Part shown: piece by piece, positions 34,213-45,092 of the stretch | Numbering within the stretch: position 1 is the stretch's first letter | Layout: each line of letters begins with the position of its first letter | Source of the DNA: Flavobacterium sp. | GTDB lineage: Bacteria > Bacteroidota > Bacteroidia > Flavobacteriales > Flavobacteriaceae | Assembly: GCA_016787805.1 (NCBI GenBank) | Contig: JAEUTY010000038.1 | Location: 91,686 to 155,685, forward strand | Direction of reading: 5' to 3' | Length of the DNA: 64,000 nt | The notes under the pieces: generated by a model | What the model saw: only the letters and a program-made list of their open reading frames with translations | The model's database searches: none | Told to the model about the DNA's origin: nothing | Made by a program: the position numbers and the translations under genes

Positions 34213-37191
34213 ATGGAAGCATATAATACAACCATTTACCCTGTTTTTGAAGCCGATCAGGTTTTGAGTCAAAATGACCTCAATACAATTGTGAGTCATT
34301 TGGAAGAACAAGATCGTATTACAAGAAAAAATCTAACAGGCTTAGGAATAGTGTGCGGATTAGACCTTACTTTTCCTACATCAACTTCTGCAAAAATTGA
34401 TTGCGGTACAGCAGTAACTTCACTAGGATTTCAAATCAATTGGAAGGAAACTACTTTTGCCAACTATCGAGAGTACGAATTGTCTGAAAACTTCTTGCAA
34501 CCCGATTATTTGAAGGAACCTCACTTGGATCCTATTTTTAAACATGTAACACAATATGTTCCTATAAAAAATTGCATCGAATTATTGCCCGCAACTTCAA
34601 CGGTCGAGGGAATGCTTCCAATTCCGGATAATTTTTTTGAAGATAAAGCGATCATTTTATTATTGGAAGTCGCTCTTATCGACCAAAAAAACTGCGTAAC
34701 AACCAATTGTGATGACAAGGGTAAACGGATGGAATTTAACGTTCGTCCTCTTTTAATTCCGATTGAAGAGGCAACACAATTATTGTTGACGGAGTATCCT
34801 AGTATTGTCAATTATGATGAAATTGAACTGCCAAGATATAACGTTCCTTACAAAAAAATTGTAACTGGAGCTGAAGTTTTAAAAGGATTTGAAAAAATTT
34901 ATGACACTAGTTTATTGAATTCAATAGCTACTTCTATCAACACAGTTTACCAAGACTTTAAAACTATTTTGCCTGCAAACCCCAATTTTGTAGTGTTGCA
35001 AAATGCCAAAGACAAAATGGATGAGGTGGTCAATTTTTATAAAACAAGTAATTCGGTTCAATATTTATGGGATTGGATTTTTGATATTGGCCAAGCTTAC
35101 AACGAAATAGTTGCATTCAAAAAATTGAACCCTAGCTTTTGTTGCGTTAACGAAGCATTATTTCCGTTTCACGTTGTTATAGGAACCAATTCAACTAATT
35201 CGACCAATTACAGAACTCCTTTTTATAACGCCTTAAATACGTCTACAAACGAGAAAAATAAACTCAAAAAAATCACCTTACTTTTCGAACGTTTAGCTCA
35301 AATTATCAGCACCTACAAATACGATTCAAGTGCCAAAATTAAAATAACGCCTTCGGTATACGGCAATGTTCCATTATCTGAAAAATCAATTCCATTTTAT
35401 TATGATGATGTGTTGAATTTGAATAAAAAATGGAACCCTGAATTGGCCGAAAAAGACCAATCGGATACTGTTTTATCGTACCATTCGGAAATGGCCAATT
35501 ACAGTTCGAAACTTTCGGTTCAAAAACCGTTATTGTTTGATTTAGAACCCTACAATTTCTTCAGAGTTGAAGGTCATATTGGGAAAAATTACAAAACAGC
35601 TTTACAACAAATCAATCTAATTAAAGATAGTTATGCGCTACCATTTAAAATTACGGCTCTCAATGCAGTAGATTTTGTAAACAAACAAGTCGATATCCTA
35701 AAATTTGATGGTCGTTGGGACGATTTGGAAACCGATTACGATTTGGCGCGTAAAAGAGTATACAACATTACCGAGTTTGTTATCAATTGGATGGACTTGA
35801 GAAAATCGAGTTTAACTGGATTGATGACCGAAGATAGCATTGCTAGTTTTAAAAGTATTTTAAGTCAGATGAAAAATTTATTGACGAATGACTTGAAACA
35901 ATTTTTGCCCAATTTCACTAGTTTTTATGAAATTTTTAAACAGCTTAATTATGTTTTTTTATTTCACAGATGGTGTATTCAGCTCAATCAAGCTACTTTG
36001 AGTACCATTGCCGAAGATCTTATTGACCGTTTGGACGATATTAACGAATTGTTTTTAGAAGATCCGTTTACGGTTATTTATGAAGAAGCCAACTTGAGAT
36101 GGCAAAAAATTTACAAAGACCTTTTCTTTTCAACCTTTATGAAAAAACACCCAGGATTAGAGCATAAAGCGGGTGTAACCAAAGGAGGAACTTTGGTTTT
36201 AGTTTATGTTGATACCACTATTTTTAAAGCACCAGCTGCGCCTGTATCTCATACTGCTCTTTTGAATTCTATAAAAGCATACAAAAATAATTTTAGCAAT
36301 ATTGAAATTAGCGTTAAACAAGACATCGAGCGAAGTGTAAAATTTAAAGATTACAAATCGCAAATCTCTAAACCCAACACTTCTTCAATTGACAAATGCA
36401 AAGCCGAGTCAGACAACATCAAAACCAACTTATTAGAAGTGGCTCAACATAATTTGAACGCTAATTATTCGGTTGAAATGAGTGGCTTTTTGCTAGAAAA
36501 TATTAAAGAAGTTCTTCAATATGATACAAATACTTCAGTAGACCAAAATCCGTTTCAACAAGTAATAATTGCTGATTTCTTTTTGCCTTATGCATGCTGT
36601 GGCGACGGTACAACGGTTGAAGTAAAAATAGAAACCATCGAGCCATTAAGCATAAGTTTGGATCAAGACAAATATTGCAAAGATGATGCTGATGGCGTAC
36701 ACGAAATTACACTTAAAGGTAAGTTCGGAGGCGAGTTTTCAGGAGATGCTCATTTAGCAGTTGAAGAAAGCGGTGATAAATATTATCTTAATCCAAATCA
36801 TGCCTCACTTCAAACACCTAAGATGTATTCTCTTACGTATGCTGTTGATGGTGAAACCAGTAACACGGTTGAATTCCAAATTTTGGAACCTACTTCACTT
36901 AATTGGTCAGCGGTTCGAAATGAAAACGATCACAATGAGTTTACTTTCATCAATGCAAATGATAATGATACACACGAATATGAATTTGATTTCGGAACAG
37001 GAATGGAATCAATTACTACAACTCAAAAAACGGTAACACAACTATTTGAATTCAACGAAAACGTCACTCAGTTTACGGTAATAATCACTCAATTGGGCGA
37101 AGTATGTCGAAATTCGCAAACAATGACGGTTGAAAATCCAATAGGTGATTTTGGAGATAGAGATTTTAATATCAAAGATTTCAATACGTAA
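34213..37191 (+). CDS. putative eCIS fibre or baseplate-decorating protein with C-terminal Ig-like region
   Basis: 992 residues. The N-terminus (YPVFEADQVLSQNDLN, then ITRKNLTGLGIVCGL) is a recurring start among large proteins at this position in Bacteroidota eCIS loci. The middle is helical and unassigned. From about residue 806 the sequence becomes beta-rich and Ig/PKD-like (SISLDQDKYCKDDADGVHEI and later EYEFDFGTGMESIT). Position and a beta-sandwich C-terminus suggest target binding, in place of the adenovirus-fibre-like Afp13, which is not found here. This is inference; a purely structural role is possible. Confidence 0.55.
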   Translation: MEAYNTTIYPVFEADQVLSQNDLNTIVSHLEEQDRITRKNLTGLGIVCGLDLTFPTSTSAKIDCGTAVTSLGFQINWKETTFANYREYELSENFLQPDYLKEPHLDPIFKHVTQYVPIKNCIELLPATSTVEGMLPIPDNFFEDKAIILLLEVALIDQKNCVTTNCDDKGKRMEFNVRPLLIPIEEATQLLLTEYPSIVNYDEIELPRYNVPYKKIVTGAEVLKGFEKIYDTSLLNSIATSINTVYQDFKTILPANPNFVVLQNAKDKMDEVVNFYKTSNSVQYLWDWIFDIGQAYNEIVAFKKLNPSFCCVNEALFPFHVVIGTNSTNSTNYRTPFYNALNTSTNEKNKLKKITLLFERLAQIISTYKYDSSAKIKITPSVYGNVPLSEKSIPFYYDDVLNLNKKWNPELAEKDQSDTVLSYHSEMANYSSKLSVQKPLLFDLEPYNFFRVEGHIGKNYKTALQQINLIKDSYALPFKITALNAVDFVNKQVDILKFDGRWDDLETDYDLARKRVYNITEFVINWMDLRKSSLTGLMTEDSIASFKSILSQMKNLLTNDLKQFLPNFTSFYEIFKQLNYVFLFHRWCIQLNQATLSTIAEDLIDRLDDINELFLEDPFTVIYEEANLRWQKIYKDLFFSTFMKKHPGLEHKAGVTKGGTLVLVYVDTTIFKAPAAPVSHTALLNSIKAYKNNFSNIEISVKQDIERSVKFKDYKSQISKPNTSSIDKCKAESDNIKTNLLEVAQHNLNANYSVEMSGFLLENIKEVLQYDTNTSVDQNPFQQVIIADFFLPYACCGDGTTVEVKIETIEPLSISLDQDKYCKDDADGVHEITLKGKFGGEFSGDAHLAVEESGDKYYLNPNHASLQTPKMYSLTYAVDGETSNTVEFQILEPTSLNWSAVRNENDHNEFTFINANDNDTHEYEFDFGTGMESITTTQKTVTQLFEFNENVTQFTVIITQLGEVCRNSQTMTVENPIGDFGDRDFNIKDFNT

Positions 37192-37215
37192 TAGTATAAT
37201 TCAAAAATAATAATC

Positions 37216-37911
37216 ATGGGAAAACCAAAAACACAAATAGTAAGTGATATTGATTCAAAATTCATTACTAACGGAAATATAAGAGCTGTAGATACTAATG
37301 CTGTTTTAAAGGATATTTTAGATTGTAATGAACTTAACACACCAACTGATTTAACCCAAATTAACAATCGATTGAATGGTGTTGAATTTATCAACGATGA
37401 ACAAAATAATCGTTTGACAGTACTTGAAAATGCAGCTGGATCTACAATTCAAAGAATTGATTTTAGAAGTGATGTTTCTCTATTTGATTTGTCAAATAAT
37501 GCTAAAATGATGTATTCTATTAGAGGAATCGCGGGTCAATTTATTAATGTGATGTTGCACATAAAAATTTTAGAATCCAATACTAATTCGTATTCATTTG
37601 TTCACGGAGAAGCCGATTTAACTCAAATTTTAAAGTCAATTAAAAGAGATTTGACTCCTCTTGAAATGGATTTTTTGGTAAAGGTCAAAAGCGAGGTGGA
37701 ACAAAGTATAACAGGTAAAAGGTTTAAAATTGCCAACTTAATTTTTAATGAATTCAAAGGTAAATTTACCATTATTATTGAACCTCACGATTTGCAAGAC
37801 GTATTACAAGTCGGTGATATTATTTTTACCACAATTACACTCCATACTCCAACGATTGATGTGGTTCAAATTAATAACAAAATAACAAAAAACACTGTAA
37901 AACCTTTGTAA
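37216..37911 (+). CDS. eCIS-locus coiled-coil protein of unknown function
   Basis: 231 residues. A short coiled-coil or trimerisation stretch (residues ~50-75, TDLTQINNRLNGVEFINDEQ) is followed by a beta-rich domain. No signal peptide and no named family. The N-terminal coil plus C-terminal beta domain recall small fibre or collar proteins. It lies between the putative fibre gene and the tape-measure gene and is transcribed with them. Confidence 0.55.
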   Translation: MGKPKTQIVSDIDSKFITNGNIRAVDTNAVLKDILDCNELNTPTDLTQINNRLNGVEFINDEQNNRLTVLENAAGSTIQRIDFRSDVSLFDLSNNAKMMYSIRGIAGQFINVMLHIKILESNTNSYSFVHGEADLTQILKSIKRDLTPLEMDFLVKVKSEVEQSITGKRFKIANLIFNEFKGKFTIIIEPHDLQDVLQVGDIIFTTITLHTPTIDVVQINNKITKNTVKPL

Positions 37912-37924
37912 AAAGAAAACATAA

Positions 37925-39427
37925 ATGCATTTAATTCAACAACATACTATAAATGTGGACTGTTCTTCTCAACCATTTGGGAAAGAATTGCATCAGCAAT
38001 TAGGAGGGTTGTTGGAAAAAGAGTTTTACCCAAAGTTGGATTTGCTTTTTGAAAAATATGAATGCCCTAATCAAATTTGGAGCATCGATTGTTTGGAATT
38101 GAATTTACCTACCATTTCTCCTAAGAACTGGAAAAATGAATTAATTCAACATTCACTAAATCAAATAGAAGCGTTTTTGCAAAATAATAAACCAGTTGTT
38201 AATACTAATCAAAGTAGAACTATAACTGATAACAATCGGTTAATTCCGAAGTCAAATTTTGCTTCACAATTGCTCTTTCAATTTTTAGTGACAGGTACTT
38301 TGCCTGAAAATTCTATTTCAAAAAAATTAGACGATGTCCTTTTAGCAATCGAAATTTCGGAAAAGTTTAGTGTTCAATTAATCGATTTTTTTAAAACAAA
38401 TCCGAGTCGATTGTTACGTTGGATAATGGCAATTCCTGATTTTTTTAAAGATAAAATAACTCCAAAAATTGATCTTTTCCCATTTCAATTTAAATCTTTT
38501 TTTCTTCAAGTTTTAGAGGAAAAAACAATGAATTTATCACTTAATAAAGAAGCCCAACTTCAATACAGTAAGTTAAAAAAAACGGAAATATTGAAATGTT
38601 TTCAACAAGATAAAATGTTTTTCTTACTGTGGATTGAATTGATGCAATGGATAGGCGTTTTATATTTAAAATCAACATCCAAAAGTTTACTTGTTGACGA
38701 GTTGATACGATTGTCAAAAACCCATTGGAATATAAATGTTTCCGACTTAATTCAATTTTTTAATTGGGTTGAAACAGTATCTGTCCAACTTCAAAATGAC
38801 ACAAGTACTAACCAAACAGAATATTTAAAAGAGATAAAAAAACAATTGACTTCCTCACAAGATCAACAATTTCCTATAGAGCAAGATTGTAATGAAACCA
38901 AAAAAGGGACAAACAATTCTTCAGATTTTTATTTTATTTCAAATTCTGGGTTGGTTGTTTTTCACCCTTTTTTGCAACCATTATTTGAGCAATTGAACCT
39001 GATTAAGGATGGCAATTGGAAAAACAACCAATCGCAACATAAAGCTGTTTTGTTGACTCAGTATTTGGTAACAGGAACCACAACGTTTTTCGAAAACGAA
39101 CTTGTTTTAAATAAAATTTTGTGCGGATTACCTATTGAAGATGTGGTAAATATCAAGCAAAAAATCACTAAAAAAGAAAAAGAAAAATGCCAAAATTTAC
39201 TGGAAGCCGTTTTAGAATATTGGACTTCCATGAGCAAATCATCTATAGAAGCTTTGCGCGAAACGTTTTTGATTCGAGAAGGTAAGCTAGATGTTTCTAA
39301 TTCTACTTCCTATGAATTATGGGTTGAAGAAAAAGGCTACGATATTTTATTGGCGCAACTTCCTTGGGGAATTGGAATGATAAAAACACCTTGGATGAAT
39401 GAGTTTTTAACTTGTCACTGGAACTAA
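37925..39427 (+). CDS. putative eCIS tape-measure protein (Afp14-like)
   Basis: 500 residues. The N-terminus (MHLIQQHTINVDCSSQPFGK, then LLEKEFYPKLDLLFEK and IWSIDCLELNLPTIS) matches what I know of the contractile-injection-system tape-measure family, where a conserved domain with I-x-x-L-E-L strands opens the protein. The middle is helical, and a second conserved region sits at the C-terminus (GLVVFHPFLQPLFEQLNL; QLPWGIGMIKTPWMNE). It should set tube length. Confidence 0.72.
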   Translation: MHLIQQHTINVDCSSQPFGKELHQQLGGLLEKEFYPKLDLLFEKYECPNQIWSIDCLELNLPTISPKNWKNELIQHSLNQIEAFLQNNKPVVNTNQSRTITDNNRLIPKSNFASQLLFQFLVTGTLPENSISKKLDDVLLAIEISEKFSVQLIDFFKTNPSRLLRWIMAIPDFFKDKITPKIDLFPFQFKSFFLQVLEEKTMNLSLNKEAQLQYSKLKKTEILKCFQQDKMFFLLWIELMQWIGVLYLKSTSKSLLVDELIRLSKTHWNINVSDLIQFFNWVETVSVQLQNDTSTNQTEYLKEIKKQLTSSQDQQFPIEQDCNETKKGTNNSSDFYFISNSGLVVFHPFLQPLFEQLNLIKDGNWKNNQSQHKAVLLTQYLVTGTTTFFENELVLNKILCGLPIEDVVNIKQKITKKEKEKCQNLLEAVLEYWTSMSKSSIEALRETFLIREGKLDVSNSTSYELWVEEKGYDILLAQLPWGIGMIKTPWMNEFLTCHWN

Positions 39428-39439
39428 ACAATTATTACT

Positions 39440-42400
39440 ATGGAAAAACTAATAATTGAAAAACCATCTGCCAAAAAAGGGACAAGTAGTAATTCGGGTG
39501 CTTTTTTTGATACATTATCTCAAACTCCAGCTTCTAAATTAGCCGAAACATTCAATGCCTCGCAACAAGATAGTGTGAGTGCTTTGAAATCTGAAAAGGA
39601 TAAAACAATAAAAAAAGTACCTCAAGTAAACGAAAACGAAGGTAGTGCCTACAAAGACGCTTCGAAGGCAAAGAAAAATGCTGCGGCAAATAAAAAGCTT
39701 GGTAAAAAAGGAGGAGCCAACAAAACAACCAAGGGACCCATAAAAACGTTTGGAAAAGAGGAAATGAAGTTTCCAGAAAAGCCATTGTTGAAAAAAACCG
39801 TTTTTAATTTTCAAACCGTTGGAGCCACCAAAATTGAATCGCAAGCTCAAAGTCAATTGGATGCAGTGCAATTCGATACCGAAGAAATTCCAACCAAAAT
39901 GAATGAAAAAGCATCGGTTGATCTTTCAGGTGAAGCAGATGTAAATACGGTGTCGCAAGATCATGATGCTCAATTACACGAAGTTAATTTTCAAAAAACT
40001 GAAGCTTCAAAAGAGGTTTATAAAGATTATGGTGAAAACAACATTATCAAAAAACCTGGGAATAAAAAACTACAAACTAGCCACAAACCATCGGCGACCA
40101 AGGTCAAAATAACAACAATTAAAGATTTTAAACCAGAAGGTATTGATCCAGCTCTTTTGGATGCTCAATTTGGCCCTGAAATTCAATCTAAAATTGGCGC
40201 GGAAAGCAATAAATACCAAACAGCGAAAGATGAACATGACCAAAAAGTTATTGATGAAGAGAACAATGCAGACACTAAGATTGAAGCTGAAAAAGAGAAA
40301 TCTAAAGATGCTCAAAACAAATCAGTTAAAACGGCCCAAGGCGATGTAACAAAATCAAGATCAGAATGGGAAACAGAATTGAACAATACCGAAAACGAGT
40401 TTGTTAAAAATTCAGGCGATGCGGCGAAAGAAAGTTTAAAAGAAATAAATACCAAAAAAACCGAAGGAGAAAAAACAGCTCAAGGTCATATTGATAAAGC
40501 CAATAACGACGCTAAGGAAGAAAAAAAGAAATCGGAAAAAGAAGCAGAAGAAAAAAAGGCAGAAAAAAAGAAAGAAAGCAAAGGCTTCTTCGGTTGGTTG
40601 GCTGATAAAGCTTCGGCACTAATAAATGCATTAAAAGACGCATTAAACTTCATTTTCAAAAAACTGCGCGAAGCCGTTAAAGCTATTTTTGATTTGGCCA
40701 AAAAACTAATTGTTGCGGCACTTGAATTCGCCAGAAAAGCAATCGTTGGTTTAATCAAAGCATTTGGTGCTGTACTTAAAAAGTTTGTTGATGTGGCGCT
40801 CGCAGCATTCCCAAAATTAAGAGACCGAATAAAATCAAAAATCGACAATTTTGTTGATAAAGCTGAAAAATTTGTAAACAAAGCTTTTGATTTATTTAAA
40901 AAGGCTATAACAGCAATTCTCGATTTCTTAGCTTCTGCAATAGATGCGCTTTTAGGAGCTCTGCAAGCCTTTTACAATTTCATTTTGGATGTTGTGAATT
41001 TCATAGTTGCTGGAATTCTTAAAATATTAGAAGGATTAGCCAATTTGGTTAGTTCAGCTATCGAGATGCCAGGCCATTTTATGGGTCAAATTTCAGAAGA
41101 GTTTTTAGGAATGGATGTTACACAGCCTTTACCTTTTGAAAAATCTGGTCCTGTAGCGACAGCGGCTGAAAATGTTCCTTCAGATAGTGAATTGGGAGAT
41201 TTATTGCAAAAACAATCCTATGAAGAAGAGGATTTCCATGTTGATCCAGTTACTGATAATTTAGAACTGAGCCCTGAATTAATGTCAAAATTATCAGTTG
41301 GTGATGGCGAGTATCATTTTGGAGAAAATGAAAATACTATGGAAGGATTTAAACAAGAATTTGCCAATCCAACTACAGAAGAATCAACAGAAGTACCAGC
41401 GTCAACCACCCAAAAGAACGATATTCCTGATGATCCGTACGCACAAGCAGATTGGTTTATTGATTACCAGAACAAACAAGCACCTATGGACACTTCGGCG
41501 TCAAATAGCGATGGTAAAGAAGCAGCCACAGCAGAGTCAATGCCAGAGGAAATGAAAATGGTTGGTCCTTGGAGTCCAGCAGTTCGTTTGTACTATTTAA
41601 AAGAACAAATGTGGGCTGGAATTAAAAAGAAATGGGAAGAAAACAAAGTAACATATATTGGAATTGGAGTTGCCATTGTGCTGGTAATTACAGCGTTGGC
41701 TATTGCAACAGGTGGAGCGATATTCGGATTAATACCACCAGCATTAGAAATATTTGCCGCAATAATGATGGGAGCTGCCATGGTAAAAGCTTCTGGTTTC
41801 TTCAAAGACTATATGGTAGATGGTTGGGCAGGCAAAATTGTAAATGCAGGTAAAGCTTTAGCAAGAGCTATTGGTATTATCTTAGTAGAATTGATTTTTA
41901 TTCTTCTTTTTGACTCAGCAGCTTTATTTAAAGTATTAAAAACAGCAGCCAAAAGCGGTGCAAAAGGAGTCTTTACTATGGCCAAAACTGGAGTCAAAAG
42001 CACTCTAAAAGCAGGTAAAAATGCCTTGGTTGCTTCAGGGAAAGGGCTTGTAAAACAAGCAGGTAAAGCCAAGTTCCTAATTCAAGGAATTGGAAAAGGT
42101 ATGTCTAAAGGAGTAAAAAGTTTGGATGAGTTGGGTGAAAGCTTAGCGAAACGATTTAAATTTAAAGGCTTCAAAATTGTAATAAAAGGTTTCCGATTCT
42201 ATCTCTATGGAAGTATTAATCCTTGGGTGTTATTGGCCAGTGGAGACATTAAAGAAGTGGTTGATAAAGGGGGAGTGAAAGTTGGTGAATCAGGAAAATT
42301 TGTTACTAAAACTGGTGAAAAAGTTGACGGAATTCTTGTCGGAATCGGTAAAGGAAGTACTAAGTCTAAATTTGTCAAAAGTTTAGAGGACGGAACCACT

Positions 42401-42949
42401 AACGTAGATGACTTTTTAAAAATTGCTGATGATACTGCTAGAAAAGAAGTCATTCATGGTGTGGACAGTTTCAATTACGATCAAGTATTAAGAGATTATG
42501 GAAAAAAAGTTGCAGATACAATAAAAAACAGAGGAGCTATCTCTAAAAATGCAGGAAAAGAATTGGCAGGCGAATTTGATCAGGCACACCATTTAATTCC
42601 AGTTGAATTAATACAAAAATCTGACATATTAAGAAAAGCCATTGATGGAGGTTTTGAGTTTAATGGGAAAATAAATTCAAAATGGTTGAAACAATTCAGT
42701 AGTAGAGTAGATGATTTAAAAGACGGAATTCATGCAAGTCACCCAAATTACACCAAAAATGTTTTAAAGAAAATGAGCTCAGATTTTGATTTTTATCTAA
42801 AAAATGTAGTTAAAAAAGCAAGTATCAATGAAGTTACCGAAGCTGAAGTAAAAACATTTATGGATAATTTTGCTAAACAAATAGATACAATTTTAGAAGA
42901 TAATCTAAAATTGGCTAATCCAAAGAAAATTGACGACTTAATCTTTTAA
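39440..42949 (+). CDS. putative eCIS cargo toxin with C-terminal AHH nuclease domain
   Basis: 1169 residues, no signal peptide. Modules in order: a disordered Lys/Ser/Ala-rich N-terminus (1-255); a Lys/Glu/Ala coiled coil (~256-380); amphipathic and hydrophobic helices (~382-570, starting GFFGWLADKASALINAL); an acidic linker; strongly hydrophobic segments (740-785 and 811-824); and a C-terminal domain with the AHH motif at 1049-1051 (QAHHLIPVELIQKSD) plus downstream HASHPNYTKNV. AHH domains are HNH/EndoVII-superfamily nucleases found at the ends of polymorphic toxins. It lies between tape measure and ATPase, with an immunity-like gene 6 bp downstream. Packaging in the particle is inferred. 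Confidence 0.75.
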   Translation: MEKLIIEKPSAKKGTSSNSGAFFDTLSQTPASKLAETFNASQQDSVSALKSEKDKTIKKVPQVNENEGSAYKDASKAKKNAAANKKLGKKGGANKTTKGPIKTFGKEEMKFPEKPLLKKTVFNFQTVGATKIESQAQSQLDAVQFDTEEIPTKMNEKASVDLSGEADVNTVSQDHDAQLHEVNFQKTEASKEVYKDYGENNIIKKPGNKKLQTSHKPSATKVKITTIKDFKPEGIDPALLDAQFGPEIQSKIGAESNKYQTAKDEHDQKVIDEENNADTKIEAEKEKSKDAQNKSVKTAQGDVTKSRSEWETELNNTENEFVKNSGDAAKESLKEINTKKTEGEKTAQGHIDKANNDAKEEKKKSEKEAEEKKAEKKKESKGFFGWLADKASALINALKDALNFIFKKLREAVKAIFDLAKKLIVAALEFARKAIVGLIKAFGAVLKKFVDVALAAFPKLRDRIKSKIDNFVDKAEKFVNKAFDLFKKAITAILDFLASAIDALLGALQAFYNFILDVVNFIVAGILKILEGLANLVSSAIEMPGHFMGQISEEFLGMDVTQPLPFEKSGPVATAAENVPSDSELGDLLQKQSYEEEDFHVDPVTDNLELSPELMSKLSVGDGEYHFGENENTMEGFKQEFANPTTEESTEVPASTTQKNDIPDDPYAQADWFIDYQNKQAPMDTSASNSDGKEAATAESMPEEMKMVGPWSPAVRLYYLKEQMWAGIKKKWEENKVTYIGIGVAIVLVITALAIATGGAIFGLIPPALEIFAAIMMGAAMVKASGFFKDYMVDGWAGKIVNAGKALARAIGIILVELIFILLFDSAALFKVLKTAAKSGAKGVFTMAKTGVKSTLKAGKNALVASGKGLVKQAGKAKFLIQGIGKGMSKGVKSLDELGESLAKRFKFKGFKIVIKGFRFYLYGSINPWVLLASGDIKEVVDKGGVKVGESGKFVTKTGEKVDGILVGIGKGSTKSKFVKSLEDGTTNVDDFLKIADDTARKEVIHGVDSFNYDQVLRDYGKKVADTIKNRGAISKNAGKELAGEFDQAHHLIPVELIQKSDILRKAIDGGFEFNGKINSKWLKQFSSRVDDLKDGIHASHPNYTKNVLKKMSSDFDFYLKNVVKKASINEVTEAEVKTFMDNFAKQIDTILEDNLKLANPKKIDDLIF

Positions 42950-42955
42950 TAACAT

Positions 42956-43639
42956 ATGAGAAAACTAAATTATTATGGAATAAGTTATTCGGTTGATAAA
43001 AAAGTTACTGGGTCAAAAGATTCGCAAATTATTAATTTTATCGACCCAGAAAATAACAATCCAGAACGTATGAGTACTTATTCTTACATAGGATTAGACC
43101 ATATCAACCCAAATTTAGACTTTAGTAAGTTTAAAGCAGATGGAAAAGCTATTATGACAGATGTTTTGAGTAGTAATTTTTTTTCTAGCTATTTAATTAT
43201 TAGTGAAAGATTTAAAAATTTCTTGGAGGAATTTGATTTAAGCAACATTCGGTTTTTAGAAATTACCGTGACTAAAAACAATGAAAAGTATACCTACTAT
43301 ATTGTAAGTTGCATTGAAGATGTAGAAATTGTAAACTTTTCACAATCATCTTTTATAGGAGATAATAGTTCTCCAGCATTAAGAAAAGGAGGAAATGTAA
43401 TAAAAACAGATTCTTACGAGGATTACTCAAAAAAATCTACTGAAATTTGGCACGAAAAAGGGTTCGGTTTTGTTTTAGTGCCTATCAAAGTGACTCTTAA
43501 TTATAATAGTGATATGATTAAGTTTCCTTTAGGAACTGGATTACTTATCTCTGAAAAAGTTAAGGAAAAAATAGAAAAAGAAAAATTAACTGGAGTAGTA
43601 ATAGAAAAGTCAGACATTGAGTTTTTTGTTAATGATTAA
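42956..43639 (+). CDS. probable immunity protein for the AHH toxin (DUF1629/Imm43-like)
   Basis: 227 residues, soluble, no signal peptide. The segment SSYLIISERFKNFLEEFDLSN followed by FLEITV resembles the DUF1629/Imm43 immunity family, in which a '(I/L)xSxRFxxFL' helix is typical. Placement 6 bp after a gene ending in a toxin domain is the standard toxin-immunity arrangement. It should bind and block the nuclease domain before export. The immunity role is firm by context; the family name is tentative. Confidence 0.65.
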   Translation: MRKLNYYGISYSVDKKVTGSKDSQIINFIDPENNNPERMSTYSYIGLDHINPNLDFSKFKADGKAIMTDVLSSNFFSSYLIISERFKNFLEEFDLSNIRFLEITVTKNNEKYTYYIVSCIEDVEIVNFSQSSFIGDNSSPALRKGGNVIKTDSYEDYSKKSTEIWHEKGFGFVLVPIKVTLNYNSDMIKFPLGTGLLISEKVKEKIEKEKLTGVVIEKSDIEFFVND

Positions 43640-43691
43640 TCATCAATTTATCCACTCTTAACGGTCAATAATTCAATCTTTAATATAGTAA

Positions 43692-44978
<1,287 letters not shown>

Positions 44979-45080
44979 AGATTCAAAATTCCAAAAGGGG
45001 AAAATTCCAAAAAACAAAAAACAAATCCCAAATAAGTTTCAAATATTAAAAACTCAAAACTCAAAATCCGAAACCTTAAC
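44979..45080. repeat. A-rich intergenic repeat after the eCIS locus
   Basis: Low-complexity phrases such as AAAATTCCAAAA and AAACAAATCCCAAATAAG recur here, a type of filler sequence frequent between flavobacterial genes. It separates the convergent ATPase and ammonium-transporter genes. No clear terminator hairpin seen. Confidence 0.4.
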
Positions 45081-45092
45081 CCCGAAAATTAC

